Assembly (NCBI GenBank): GCA_020445645.1
Contig: JAGRGG010000012.1
Location: forward strand, 1-64,000
Direction of reading: 5' to 3'
Source: Geminicoccaceae bacterium
GTDB taxonomy: Bacteria > Pseudomonadota > Alphaproteobacteria > Geminicoccales > Geminicoccaceae
DNA: 64,000 bases
The notes below the pieces were generated by a model. It searched no databases. It saw only the letters and a program-made list of their open reading frames with translations, and was not told the origin of the DNA. Below, piece by piece: positions 11,939 through 19,738 of this stretch. Each line of letters begins with the position of its first letter. Within the stretch, counting starts at the first letter, position 1. A program made the position numbers and the translations under genes.

Positions 11939-12631
11939 ATGACGACCGCAAAGCGTAAGCTCAACCTGAACGAGGCAACGCGCGAGGAACTGATCGACGT
12001 GCTCGGCCTGCGGGCGAACCAAGTGGACGCGCTGCTCAAGCACCGCAAGGACAAGGGCAAGTTCGAGGCGATCGAGGACCTCGTCGACATCCCCGGCGTG
12101 GGGCAGGCCACCGTCGACCACATCAAGGACACGGTGACGCTGACCGAGGAGAAGGCGAAGGAAACCGCGAAGGAAGCCGGCGACAAGGTCGTCGACATGA
12201 CGGCGAAGGCCGTCGAGACGGGCCGCGACAACGTCGCCAAGGCGACGGACATGGGCGCGAAGCAGGTCGACGAGACGGCCGCCAAGGTGCGCGAGATCGG
12301 CGGCGAGGTGGCGCGAAAGAACGCGCAGGCGGTTGAGACCGTGCTGCCGGGCAGCGGCGAGCCGGCGGCCGACGCCACCAGGGTTGCGATGCTGTGGGCC
12401 TCCTACTGGCCGGAGCAGATGGGCGAGAACATGCGGACCCTCAACCGCCTCGTCGGCTGCCGGACGTTCGGCGAGGTCGTCGAGGTGCAGAACGGCTTCG
12501 CCCGCGCCAGCTTCGAGCGGCTCGCGTCCCGCTTCGGCACGGCGATGGAACTCGCCGCGCAGGCTGGCGCCGCCGGGATGCGCAACGCCAAGCATCAGGC
12601 CGGCAAGGTCGAGGCCCAGGCGCGCCACTAA
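11939..12631 (+). CDS. Helix-hairpin-helix / phasin fusion protein
   Basis: A 230-residue protein starting at ATG 11939 (GAAGGG 6 bp upstream). Residues 8-66 form a ComEA-like helix-hairpin-helix, with LNLNEATREELIDVLG and the hairpin IPGVG at 51-55. Residues 67-130 are an Ala/Lys/Glu-rich helical linker. Residues 148-215 match phasin_2 (MLWASYWPEQMGENMRTLNR, then an FARASFERL helix). Phasins coat polyhydroxyalkanoate granules; HHH modules bind DNA or proteins. A granule protein that also touches DNA, like PhaM/PhaF in other bacteria, is an inference. A TGC-rich palindrome lies just upstream and a 13-bp-stem hairpin just downstream. Confidence 0.75.
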   Translation: MTTAKRKLNLNEATREELIDVLGLRANQVDALLKHRKDKGKFEAIEDLVDIPGVGQATVDHIKDTVTLTEEKAKETAKEAGDKVVDMTAKAVETGRDNVAKATDMGAKQVDETAAKVREIGGEVARKNAQAVETVLPGSGEPAADATRVAMLWASYWPEQMGENMRTLNRLVGCRTFGEVVEVQNGFARASFERLASRFGTAMELAAQAGAAGMRNAKHQAGKVEAQARH

Positions 12632-12641
12632 ACGCATGGTG

Positions 12642-12675
12642 GACGGCGCCGGCGGCGGTTCGCGCCGGCGCCGTC
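12642..12675. terminator. Strong GC hairpin after the phasin gene
   Basis: Perfect 13-bp inverted repeat (GACGGCGCCGGCG and its complement) with an 8-base loop, 10 bp after the phasin stop. No T-run follows, so intrinsic termination is uncertain; it could also protect the mRNA 3' end. Confidence 0.5.
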
Positions 12676-12716
12676 ACGCTTTGCGCCGGGCGCCCACCGG
12701 CGCGGGGCATGGATTT

Positions 12717-12791
12717 TGGTGGGCGCGACAGGGTTTGAACCTGTGACCCCTGCCGTGTGAAAGCAGTGCTCTACCGCTGAGCTACGCGCCC
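12717..12791 (-). tRNA. tRNA-Val (anticodon CAC)
   Basis: The reverse strand folds as a cloverleaf: acceptor GGGCGCG/CGCGCCC, D-arm with AGCTCAGCGGTAGAGC, anticodon stem CTGCT/GGCAG with loop TTCACAC (anticodon CAC, reading GTG), and T-arm with GGTTCAAACCC. Discriminator A and a genomically encoded CCA end are present (12717-12720). Confidence 0.93.
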
Positions 12792-12828
12792 TTGCGAGCG
12801 CCGCCTGTAGAGGCTTTGGCAGGGGGCG

Positions 12829-13503
12829 TCAAGCGGCGGCGGCGAGGCGCTCGAAGGCGGCGGGCAGGTCGGACAGGCGGTCGACGACCGCGTCCGCGCC
12901 AAGCTCGCGGGCCGGGGTCTTCGTATAGCCGAAGCTGACGAGGATGCAGGCCAGCCCTGCCGCTTGCGCCGCCGCCACGTCGTTCGCGCCGTCGCCGACG
13001 AAGACGGCCTCCCCGGCCGCCACGCCCAGCCGGTCGAGGACGCCGCGGACGTGGCCGGGATCCGGCTTCTTCACGGGCAGAGCGTCGCCGCCGATCGTGC
13101 AGTCGACGAGGGAAGCGAGCCCCAAGGCCTCCATCAGCCCCTCGGTCGGCGCCTGCGGCTTGTTCGTGCAAACGGCGAGCCGCAGCCCCCGCCGGCGCAG
13201 GTCCGCGAGCAGGTCCAAGGCCCCTGGGTAGGCCGTGGTCAGGACGCAAGGCTCGGCCGTGTAGAAGGCAAGAAAGCGGGCGAGCCGCCGCGTCTGGGCG
13301 TCGTCGCCCGCCTCGGCCCCCTTGGCGGCGAACGCGCGGCGGACGAGGATCCCCGCCCCGTCTCCGACCATCGCCCTGGTCTCCGCGAGGGTCGGGGCTT
13401 CGAACCCTTCCTCGGCCATCACGGCGGCGAGCACCCGGCGAAGGTCCGGCACCGAGTCGACGAGGGTGCCGTCGAGGTCGAAAAGAACGGCTTTCAAGGG
13501 CAT
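12829..13503 (-). CDS. gph: HAD phosphatase, phosphoglycolate phosphatase type
   Basis: Removes phosphate from 2-phosphoglycolate, a by-product of DNA repair or RuBP oxygenation. ATG 13503 gives 224 residues; the frame runs further upstream without family similarity. HAD motifs: FDLDGTLVDS (nucleophile Asp), VCTNKP (motif II), KKPDP (motif III) and FVGDGANDVAAA (motif IV). The helical cap (about 15-80) is the Gph type. It is divergent from glmU across 132 bp that contains a repeat copy. Exact substrate is inferred; other small phosphate esters are possible. Confidence 0.85.
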   Translation of the reverse strand: MPLKAVLFDLDGTLVDSVPDLRRVLAAVMAEEGFEAPTLAETRAMVGDGAGILVRRAFAAKGAEAGDDAQTRRLARFLAFYTAEPCVLTTAYPGALDLLADLRRRGLRLAVCTNKPQAPTEGLMEALGLASLVDCTIGGDALPVKKPDPGHVRGVLDRLGVAAGEAVFVGDGANDVAAAQAAGLACILVSFGYTKTPARELGADAVVDRLSDLPAAFERLAAAA

Positions 13504-13537
13504 GGACGGGCTCCGGAAAAAGGGGGAAAGCCCCACG

Positions 13538-13556
13538 CCAACGGACGCGAAGCACG
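13538..13556. repeat. Intergenic repeat copy
   Basis: Degenerate copy of the GCTTCGCG repeat (reverse orientation, containing ACGGACGCGAAGC) in the divergent gph/glmU region. It is one of the few copies upstream of genes rather than after stop codons. Confidence 0.5.
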
Positions 13557-13635
13557 ATCTTCCCCCAATCGTATTGAGGCTCTGCCCAGACTTGCTAGAG
13601 AGGGCGCCCGTGTCCAGACCTCGTTCGGAGAAGGC

Positions 13636-15012
13636 ATGACAGGCTTGAGCGTGGCGGTCCTCGCCGCCGGCAAAGGGACCCGGATGCGCAACGCGCGGCC
13701 GAAGGTGCTGCACGACCTCGCGGGGTTCAGCCTCATCGGCCACGTCCTGCGGACGGCGGACGCGATCGGGGCCGACAGCCTCGTCGCCGTCCTGGCCCCT
13801 GACGCGCCCGAGGTCGAGGCCGAGGTGCGCCGCCTCCGTCCCGACGCCGCGATCGTCCACCAGGAACCGGCGCTCGGCACCGGCCACGCCTTGCAGGTGG
13901 CCCTTCCCGCCCTGCGGGCGGAGGGCACGGTGCTCGTCCTCTACGGCGACACGCCGCTCATGATGCCCGCGACCCTGGAAAGCCTCGTCGCCCGGCTACG
14001 GGACGAGGGCGCGGCCGTGGCCGTGCTTGGGATGCGTCCCCCCGACCCCGCCGGGTACGGGCGGCTTCGTCTCGACGGTGCCGGACGGCTCGTCGCCCTG
14101 GTCGAGGCCCGCGACGCCGACGCCGACCTCCTGGCGACGGCCGCCTGCAACTCCGGCGTGATGGCGATCGACGCCGCCCGGCTGCGCCCGCTCCTGGGCG
14201 GGCTCGCCCTGCACGCCGAGAAGAACGAGTACTACCTGACCGACATCGTCGCCCTGGCCGTGGCGCAAGGCTGGCGCTGCGCCGCGATCGAGGCTTCCTG
14301 GGAGGAGGGGCACGGGGTCAACTCGCAGGCGCAGCTCGCGGAGGCGATGGCGATCCTCCAGGTGCGGCTGCGGGCGGCGCATATGGAAAACGGCGTCACC
14401 CTCGTCGCCCCTGAGACCGTCCACCTCGCCGCCGACGCCGAGATCGCGCCCGGCGTCGTCATCGAGCCCAACGTCGTCCTCGGCCCCGGCGTACGGGTCG
14501 GCGAGGGTGCGCGCATCCACGCCTTCTCGCACCTGGAGGGGGCGTTCGTCGGCCCCGGCGTCGCCGTCGGCCCCTTCGCCCGCCTGCGCCCCGGCACCGT
14601 CCTGGAGCAGGGTGCCAGGGTCGGCAACTTCGTCGAGACCAAGGCGGCGACGCTCAAGACCGGCGCCAAGGCGAACCACCTCACCTATCTCGGCGATTGC
14701 GAGGTGGGGGCGGGAGCGAACGTCGGCGCAGGGACGATTACCTGCAACTACGACGGCTTCAGCAAGCACCGCACACGGATCGGCGACGGCGCCTTCATCG
14801 GCTCGAACGCGGCGCTCGTCGCCCCGGTCGAGGTCGGCGACGGCGCCGTCGTCGGCGCCGGCAGCGTCGTCGTCCAGGACGTGCCGGCCGGTGCGGTGGC
14901 GATCGCAAGGGGGCAACAGCGCAACCGCGAGGGGGCGGCACCCCTCCTGCGCGAGCGCCTCAAGGTTTTGCGCGAACGGCTGAAGGGCCGCACCCCGCCC
15001 GCGTCCGGGTGA
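13636..15012 (+). CDS. glmU: Bifunctional GlcNAc-1-P uridylyltransferase / GlcN-1-P acetyltransferase
   Basis: Makes UDP-GlcNAc for peptidoglycan and LPS: acetylates GlcN-1-P and then transfers UMP. ATG 13636 is preceded by GGAGAAGG and gives 458 residues. The N-terminal pyrophosphorylase domain carries LAAGKGTRM and LYGDTPLM. The C-terminal left-handed beta helix (about 250-450) carries NFVETKAA and the acetyltransferase region GAGTITCNYDG. Divergent from gph. Confidence 0.96.
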   Translation: MTGLSVAVLAAGKGTRMRNARPKVLHDLAGFSLIGHVLRTADAIGADSLVAVLAPDAPEVEAEVRRLRPDAAIVHQEPALGTGHALQVALPALRAEGTVLVLYGDTPLMMPATLESLVARLRDEGAAVAVLGMRPPDPAGYGRLRLDGAGRLVALVEARDADADLLATAACNSGVMAIDAARLRPLLGGLALHAEKNEYYLTDIVALAVAQGWRCAAIEASWEEGHGVNSQAQLAEAMAILQVRLRAAHMENGVTLVAPETVHLAADAEIAPGVVIEPNVVLGPGVRVGEGARIHAFSHLEGAFVGPGVAVGPFARLRPGTVLEQGARVGNFVETKAATLKTGAKANHLTYLGDCEVGAGANVGAGTITCNYDGFSKHRTRIGDGAFIGSNAALVAPVEVGDGAVVGAGSVVVQDVPAGAVAIARGQQRNREGAAPLLRERLKVLRERLKGRTPPASG

Positions 15013-15072
15013 CAAGCCCGTGGCAGGGATGGTAGGGCTTGGCGCCAAACGAAACGAAACGGGAGAGGGAAC

Positions 15073-16275
15073 ATGCGCCGCCTCACCTTCGCAAGCCTAG
15101 CCGTCCTGGCGTCCCTCGCCGGACCCGCGCTCGGGCAGGGGCTCGAGGACGTTCGAACCGGCAACGAGGCCTTCAAGGAAGGCCGCTTCGCCGAGGCGGT
15201 CGCGGCCTACAGCCGGGTCATCGACGCGGGCTCGGTCGAAGGCGAATCGCTCGCCATCACGCGCAACAACCGGGGCGTCGCCTACGGCGAGATGGGCCGC
15301 TACGACGCAGCGATCGACGACTACAAGGCCTCGCTGGCCCTTCGTCCCGACGACCTGACGACGGTCAAGAACCTGCGCGTCGCCCACGTCCGCCGCGGCC
15401 GCAACCGCCTGAACGCGGGCGATTACGCCGGGGCAAGGGCCGACTACGACGAGGCGATCCGGCTCGAACCCGATCATTACCTCGCCTGGCTGCGCCGGGG
15501 CGAGCTGGAGGAGGAGCAAGGGGAGCTTGAGGCGGCGATGGCCGACTACGCCGAGGCGCGGAAGCGCAGCCCCGACAGCGGCGAGGTCCGGCAGGCGATC
15601 GACCGGGCGCAGGGGCTGATGGCTTCCCTGGGCAAGGGGGCGCGCACGGCGTCCGCGAAGGCCGAGACCAAGCCGCCCGTGGAGGGGAGCAAGGCGCCGG
15701 CGGCCGGCACCGAAACGGCCGAAGCCACTCCCCCGGCCGACACGACCGAATCGGCGGCCAAGTCGGAGGTCAAGTCGGGGAGCACCGTCTCGGCGACGCC
15801 GAACGGCGGACCGGCGACGGCGCAGGACGAGGCCCCGGCGGCCTCCCCGGCCGGCGCGCCGCCGTCCGAAGCGACCAAGGCGGTCAAGACGGAGGCTTCC
15901 GGCCCGGCGATGCCGGCCGACGAACCAGTGACGGCGCGGGTCGAGGCCCCGGCGACGCCCCCGGCGGTCGCGCCGGAACCGGCGCCCAAGGCGGGTACCG
16001 TCAAGACGGCCGAGCCCGCCATCGAGCCAGCCGCGGCACCGCCCGCCACGGTATCGAGCGCGCCCGCCGACGAGGGGCCGGGCGGCCGCTGGCGGGCAAA
16101 GCAGTCGGTCAACGTCCGGGTTGGACCCAACAACGGCGCCGAATCCTTGGGCGCGATCGGCGGCGGGGTCGAGGTCCAGGTCATCGGCGACGAACTCGGC
16201 TGGAAGCATGTCATCCTGCCGAACGGCCAGCGGGGCTACATCTACAAACGCTGGCTACAGCCAATTGGAGGTTGA
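15073..16275 (+). CDS. Exported TPR protein with C-terminal SH3 domain
   Basis: A 400-residue secreted protein. A signal peptide (1-22, ending ALGQ) is followed by TPR repeats (about 28-185, for example GNEAFKEGRFAEAVAAYSRV and GDYAGARADYDEAIRLEPDHY). A long Ala/Pro/Glu/Thr linker (about 195-335) leads to a bacterial SH3 domain (336-400) with SVNVRVGPNN and YIYKRWLQ. SH3 domains of this type often bind peptidoglycan, so an envelope scaffold role is inferred. It lies 60 bp after glmU and 220 bp before a carboxypeptidase gene on the same strand. No specific family name recognised. Confidence 0.8.
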   Translation: MRRLTFASLAVLASLAGPALGQGLEDVRTGNEAFKEGRFAEAVAAYSRVIDAGSVEGESLAITRNNRGVAYGEMGRYDAAIDDYKASLALRPDDLTTVKNLRVAHVRRGRNRLNAGDYAGARADYDEAIRLEPDHYLAWLRRGELEEEQGELEAAMADYAEARKRSPDSGEVRQAIDRAQGLMASLGKGARTASAKAETKPPVEGSKAPAAGTETAEATPPADTTESAAKSEVKSGSTVSATPNGGPATAQDEAPAASPAGAPPSEATKAVKTEASGPAMPADEPVTARVEAPATPPAVAPEPAPKAGTVKTAEPAIEPAAAPPATVSSAPADEGPGGRWRAKQSVNVRVGPNNGAESLGAIGGGVEVQVIGDELGWKHVILPNGQRGYIYKRWLQPIGG

Positions 16276-16293
16276 ATTTCTTTAGTGGCTGTA

Positions 16294-16308
16294 TTAACCG
16301 ATTGTTAG
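16294..16308 (+). promoter_or_regulatory. CtrA-like box (TTAA-N7-TTAG)
   Basis: TTAACCGATTGTTAG matches the CtrA consensus TTAA-N7-TTAA at all but the last base. It lies about 190 bp upstream of the D,D-carboxypeptidase, a plausible cell-cycle-controlled target. This is motif resemblance only. Confidence 0.35.
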
Positions 16309-16495
16309 GTCGAGGCGGATTAGGGTGACTTGTGCGTCACAGCGGGGCGGCGCGTGGGGCTCGGTCCCTTCTTTCGTCGAGACGCATGGCCTAAGAGCGG
16401 AATAGGCGGTTGGCACATGGCCGCGCTAAGCCGTTCCTACGTCGAAAGCCCGAACGTAACCGGCCGGAGTCCCGGCAACGAGGTCAGAGGTGCGC

Positions 16496-17857
16496 ATGAT
16501 AGGCCTGCGGGCAGCTTTCTTCGCCGCCGTCATGCTGTTGGCGTTCGGCCATCAGGCCGTGGCGGAGCGGCAGTACGCGGCGATCGTCGTCGATCACGCG
16601 AGCGGCCGCGTGCTGCACGAGAGCGCCGCCGACCTGCGCCTCTTCCCGGCTTCGCTGACGAAGATGATGACCCTCTACATGCTGTTCGACGCCATCGAGG
16701 CGGGCCGGCTCAGCCTGAAGACGAAACTGAGGGTCTCGCGCCGCGCCGAGGGGATGCCCGCTTCCAAGCTCGGTCTCACCGCCGGCAACACGATCCGGGT
16801 CGAGGACGCGGTTCTGGCGCTGACGACGAAGTCGGCGAACGACGCCGCCGTCGTGATCGGCGAGGCGCTGGGCGGCAGCGAGGCGGCCTTCGCCCACGCG
16901 ATGACCAGAAGGGCGCGGCAGATCGGCATGACCCGGACGGTATTCCGCAACGCGTCGGGCCTGCCCGACGACGAGCAGGTGAGCACGGCACGCGACATGG
17001 CGACGCTCGCCCGGCGCCTGATCGTCGACCACGGCCGCTTCTACGACTACTTCTCGCGCGGCTCCTTTCGCTATGGGAGCCGCGTCCACCGCTCGCACAA
17101 CCGCCTGATGGCCCGCTACGAGGGCATGGACGGCCTCAAGACCGGGTACATCCGGGCATCGGGGTACAACCTCGCCGCCTCGGCCCTGCGCGGCGGGCGG
17201 CGGGTCATCGCCGTCGTCTTCGGCGGCCGCACCGCCGACGCCCGCGACGACGAGGTCGCCCGCCTGCTCGACCTCGGCTTCGAGCGGCTGGGCGACCGGG
17301 ACGAGATGCTGATCGCGGGGCCGCCGCGCCCACGCCCGGAGGCCGGTCCCGCCGTGCCGCCGGCGCTGACCGCCGCCGTTGCCGCCGACGCCGCTTCGGC
17401 CCAGTCGGTCCTCGAGAGCGCCGCCGCGCGGCCCGCGCTCGAAGAGGCGCTCGAAGTCGCGGCGATCGAAGCCGGCGCCGCCTCCTCGACGCTACCGGTC
17501 GTCGCCGCGCCGGCGGACGACCCCGCCTTGCCGCGCGCCCGGCCCGGCGGGCTGAAGCTGCGCCAGGGCGCCCCCAAGGCCGAGGCGCAGGGCGAGTACG
17601 GCGTCCAGGTCGGCGCCTATCACGACCCGGAATCCGCGCGCCGCCGCGCCTACCAGATTACCCGCCACGCCCCGGACCTGCTCCTGCAAGGCGACGTGCA
17701 GGTATCGGCGCTCCAGGGCCGCCGCGGCATGGTCTACCGCGCCCGCTTCGTCGGCCTCGGCCGCAACGCCGCCCTTCAGGCCTGCAAGGCCCTCAAGCGC
17801 AAGCGCGTCGACTGCCTCGTCATCCACCTCGATCCCCTGCAACTCGCGCGGAACTGA
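16496..17857 (+). CDS. D-alanyl-D-alanine carboxypeptidase with SPOR domain
   Basis: Low-molecular-mass PBP (peptidase S11) that trims the terminal D-Ala of peptidoglycan side chains in the periplasm. ATG 16496 is favoured over GTG 16490 because AGAGG lies 5 bases before it. Signal peptide at 1-23 (ending AVAE). Catalytic motifs: SLTK (Ser53-Lys56), SAN (113-115) and KTG (215-217). A Pro/Ala linker leads to a C-terminal SPOR domain (about 372-448, YGVQVGAYHDPESARRR), which targets denuded glycan at the septum. This points to a role in division. A CtrA-like box lies upstream. Confidence 0.93.
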   Translation: MIGLRAAFFAAVMLLAFGHQAVAERQYAAIVVDHASGRVLHESAADLRLFPASLTKMMTLYMLFDAIEAGRLSLKTKLRVSRRAEGMPASKLGLTAGNTIRVEDAVLALTTKSANDAAVVIGEALGGSEAAFAHAMTRRARQIGMTRTVFRNASGLPDDEQVSTARDMATLARRLIVDHGRFYDYFSRGSFRYGSRVHRSHNRLMARYEGMDGLKTGYIRASGYNLAASALRGGRRVIAVVFGGRTADARDDEVARLLDLGFERLGDRDEMLIAGPPRPRPEAGPAVPPALTAAVAADAASAQSVLESAAARPALEEALEVAAIEAGAASSTLPVVAAPADDPALPRARPGGLKLRQGAPKAEAQGEYGVQVGAYHDPESARRRAYQITRHAPDLLLQGDVQVSALQGRRGMVYRARFVGLGRNAALQACKALKRKRVDCLVIHLDPLQLARN

Positions 17858-17858
17858 G

Positions 17859-17878
17859 GCGCCGGCGGACGCGAAGCG
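17859..17878. repeat. Intergenic repeat copy
   Basis: Full-length copy of the repeat (reverse orientation), occupying almost the entire 25-bp gap between the convergent carboxypeptidase and cyclase-family genes. Confidence 0.75.
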
Positions 17879-17882
17879 CGTC

Positions 17883-18827
17883 CTACTCCGCCGCGGGGCG
17901 CATGACCCCGTTCGCGTCGCGCTTGAGCGGGTTGGTCTGGGTCGGCAGGGGCGCGCCGGGCGCTTCTTCGACCGTGACGCCCTCCGGCCAGTCGGCGGGG
18001 GCGATGGCGACGTAGCGGGCGTAGCCGCCGGTGCCGCCCAGAGGCTTGGCGAAGCCGATCGAGATCAGGGCACCCGTCTCCGGTACCTTGTCGAGGTTGG
18101 CGACCCCCTCGGCCTGGGCGAAGTGGTTGTGCATCAGCCAGTATTCGCCTTCGAGGTTCGGGGTCGTGTCGGTGTCGAGCGGCTCGTGGCCGTGGAACAG
18201 GATCCTGCGCTCCAGGTGCAAGAACTTGAGCGCGTCCAGGCCGACGCCGGGAAATTCCTTCTGATTGAAGGCCTCAATGTCATCCCAGCGCTTGGACCAG
18301 TCCGAGCGCACCATGACGACCGACCCTTCCGGGATGCGCCCGTGCCGCTTCTCCCAGGCCTCGATGTCGGCGACCTGGAGGTGGTAGCCCTGATCCCTAG
18401 CGACCTGATCAACAATGCTGATGACGACGAGCGGGCGGAGGGCGTAGGTCGCCGGCAGGTCGCTGATCGTCGCCCCCATCGGGTCCCAGTGCGCCGGCGG
18501 GTCGAGCTGGGTGCCGTACTGGTCGGTCGGCAGGTCGTAGGCGGTGGCGACGAAGCCGTGCTTCTCGTAAGTATATTCCTCGCCCTTCTCGACGTAGCCT
18601 TCCATCGTCTGACCGGCGACGGCGGGCTTGAACGTGGCGTTGCCGAAGCCCGGCCAGACCGGCTGCACCGGCGCGAAGGCGTGGGTGAGGTCGATGTACT
18701 TGGCCCCCTTCAAGGCGTTCTCGTAGACCCCCCACAACCCTGCCTCCGCCGCCCCGGCCGATCGGGGCGGCAGGGCCGCGACCGACGACACCACCAGCAG
18801 GGCCGCCAACACCGCTGCCTTTTTCAC
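17883..18827 (-). CDS. Exported cyclase-family (PF04199-like) hydrolase
   Basis: Predicted periplasmic metal-dependent hydrolase of the family that includes kynurenine formamidase and polyketide-cyclase-like enzymes; substrate unknown. GTG 18827 with GGAGGAGAAGG upstream gives 314 residues and a clear signal peptide (1-27). The metal-site region is TDQYGTQLDPPAHWDPMGA, in which the family H-x-GTH-x-D pattern appears as Q-x-GTQ-x-D. The later FHGHEPLDTD and HNHFAQAEG segments supply His residues. The two His-to-Gln changes make a different metal ligation likely and argue against calling it KynB. Convergent with the carboxypeptidase. Confidence 0.75.
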   Translation of the reverse strand: MKKAAVLAALLVVSSVAALPPRSAGAAEAGLWGVYENALKGAKYIDLTHAFAPVQPVWPGFGNATFKPAVAGQTMEGYVEKGEEYTYEKHGFVATAYDLPTDQYGTQLDPPAHWDPMGATISDLPATYALRPLVVISIVDQVARDQGYHLQVADIEAWEKRHGRIPEGSVVMVRSDWSKRWDDIEAFNQKEFPGVGLDALKFLHLERRILFHGHEPLDTDTTPNLEGEYWLMHNHFAQAEGVANLDKVPETGALISIGFAKPLGGTGGYARYVAIAPADWPEGVTVEEAPGAPLPTQTNPLKRDANGVMRPAAE

Positions 18828-18939
18828 GACCTTCTCCTCCCGCGGGTTTCGTTGGCCCGGAGCTTGAAGCGGCCGGGGGGCGTTGTCCAGGGCTCGCCGG
18901 GGCGCAAGGACCGTTCGAGGCGTCTTGAGGCGCCGTCGC

Positions 18940-19707
18940 TCAGGCCGGGCTTGCGTCGAGCCACGCCCAGGCATCGACCTCCTTGTCGGCGGGGAAGGTC
19001 CGTACGTCGATGCCGGCGAGGACGGGACGCATCGCCTCGATCGCCCTGCCCATCCAGCCGGGCGCGCCGACGACGGCATAGCGCTCCACCTTCCGCATGG
19101 CGTCGAGCTTCATCGAGACCAGCCCGCTCTGCATGAACACCGCCGGATCGACGCCGCCGAAGCGCTTCATCCGACCGAGAAGGCGCACCTTCTCGTGACG
19201 ATCCAGGAACGCCTGGACCGTCTCGACGACACAGGGCATCTCCTTTACCGAGACCTTGCCGTCGATCTCGAAGGCGAGAACGTCGTCCCTGGACGACTTG
19301 AGAAACCGGAAGGCCGGGGTCGCGGCCTCGGACGGTTCCGGCGCCGCCGCCACCCAGGTCACGGCCTCATCGCCCCGATCCAAACGGAACGCCCGCATCT
19401 CCAGGGTCGGAAGCATCGGGTTCATGACGCGGATCGCCGCCTCGGGCCAGTCCTTGTTCGAAACGATGGCGAGGCGGTCGAACCGGCCGAGGTGGGAGAT
19501 GACGTCAAGGTCGGCCTTCGCTCCTTCCACGAGCCCCTCGGCGTCGATGTCCGACAGGCCGGCGAGGTCGACGCAGAGGCCGATCCTTGCCTGCCCCCGC
19601 AGCTTGGCATCGAGGACACCCTTGTAGCGCCTGGCGTCCTCGCCCGTAAGCCTGCCCTCGAAGCGCACGGCGAGGACGTGCTCCGGTGCGTTCAGGATCT
19701 CGATCAT
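18940..19707 (-). CDS. Tandem SpoIIAA-like (STAS-type) protein
   Basis: A 255-residue soluble protein made of two similar alpha/beta modules, about 1-118 and 125-255. Each has a strand-helix pattern of the SpoIIAA-like (PF11964) type: VLAVRFEGRLTGEDARRYKGVLDAKLRGQARIG... and VLAFEIDGKVSVKEM.... Each ends in a WMGRAIEAMRP/DWPEAAIRVMNP-like helix. No catalytic motif. It lies on the same strand 31 bp after the NADH dehydrogenase and may share its transcript. Function unknown. Confidence 0.6.
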   Translation of the reverse strand: MIEILNAPEHVLAVRFEGRLTGEDARRYKGVLDAKLRGQARIGLCVDLAGLSDIDAEGLVEGAKADLDVISHLGRFDRLAIVSNKDWPEAAIRVMNPMLPTLEMRAFRLDRGDEAVTWVAAAPEPSEAATPAFRFLKSSRDDVLAFEIDGKVSVKEMPCVVETVQAFLDRHEKVRLLGRMKRFGGVDPAVFMQSGLVSMKLDAMRKVERYAVVGAPGWMGRAIEAMRPVLAGIDVRTFPADKEVDAWAWLDASPA

Positions 19708-19738
19708 GCGGGTTTCCTCGGGTTGGGCCGCGAGAAGC

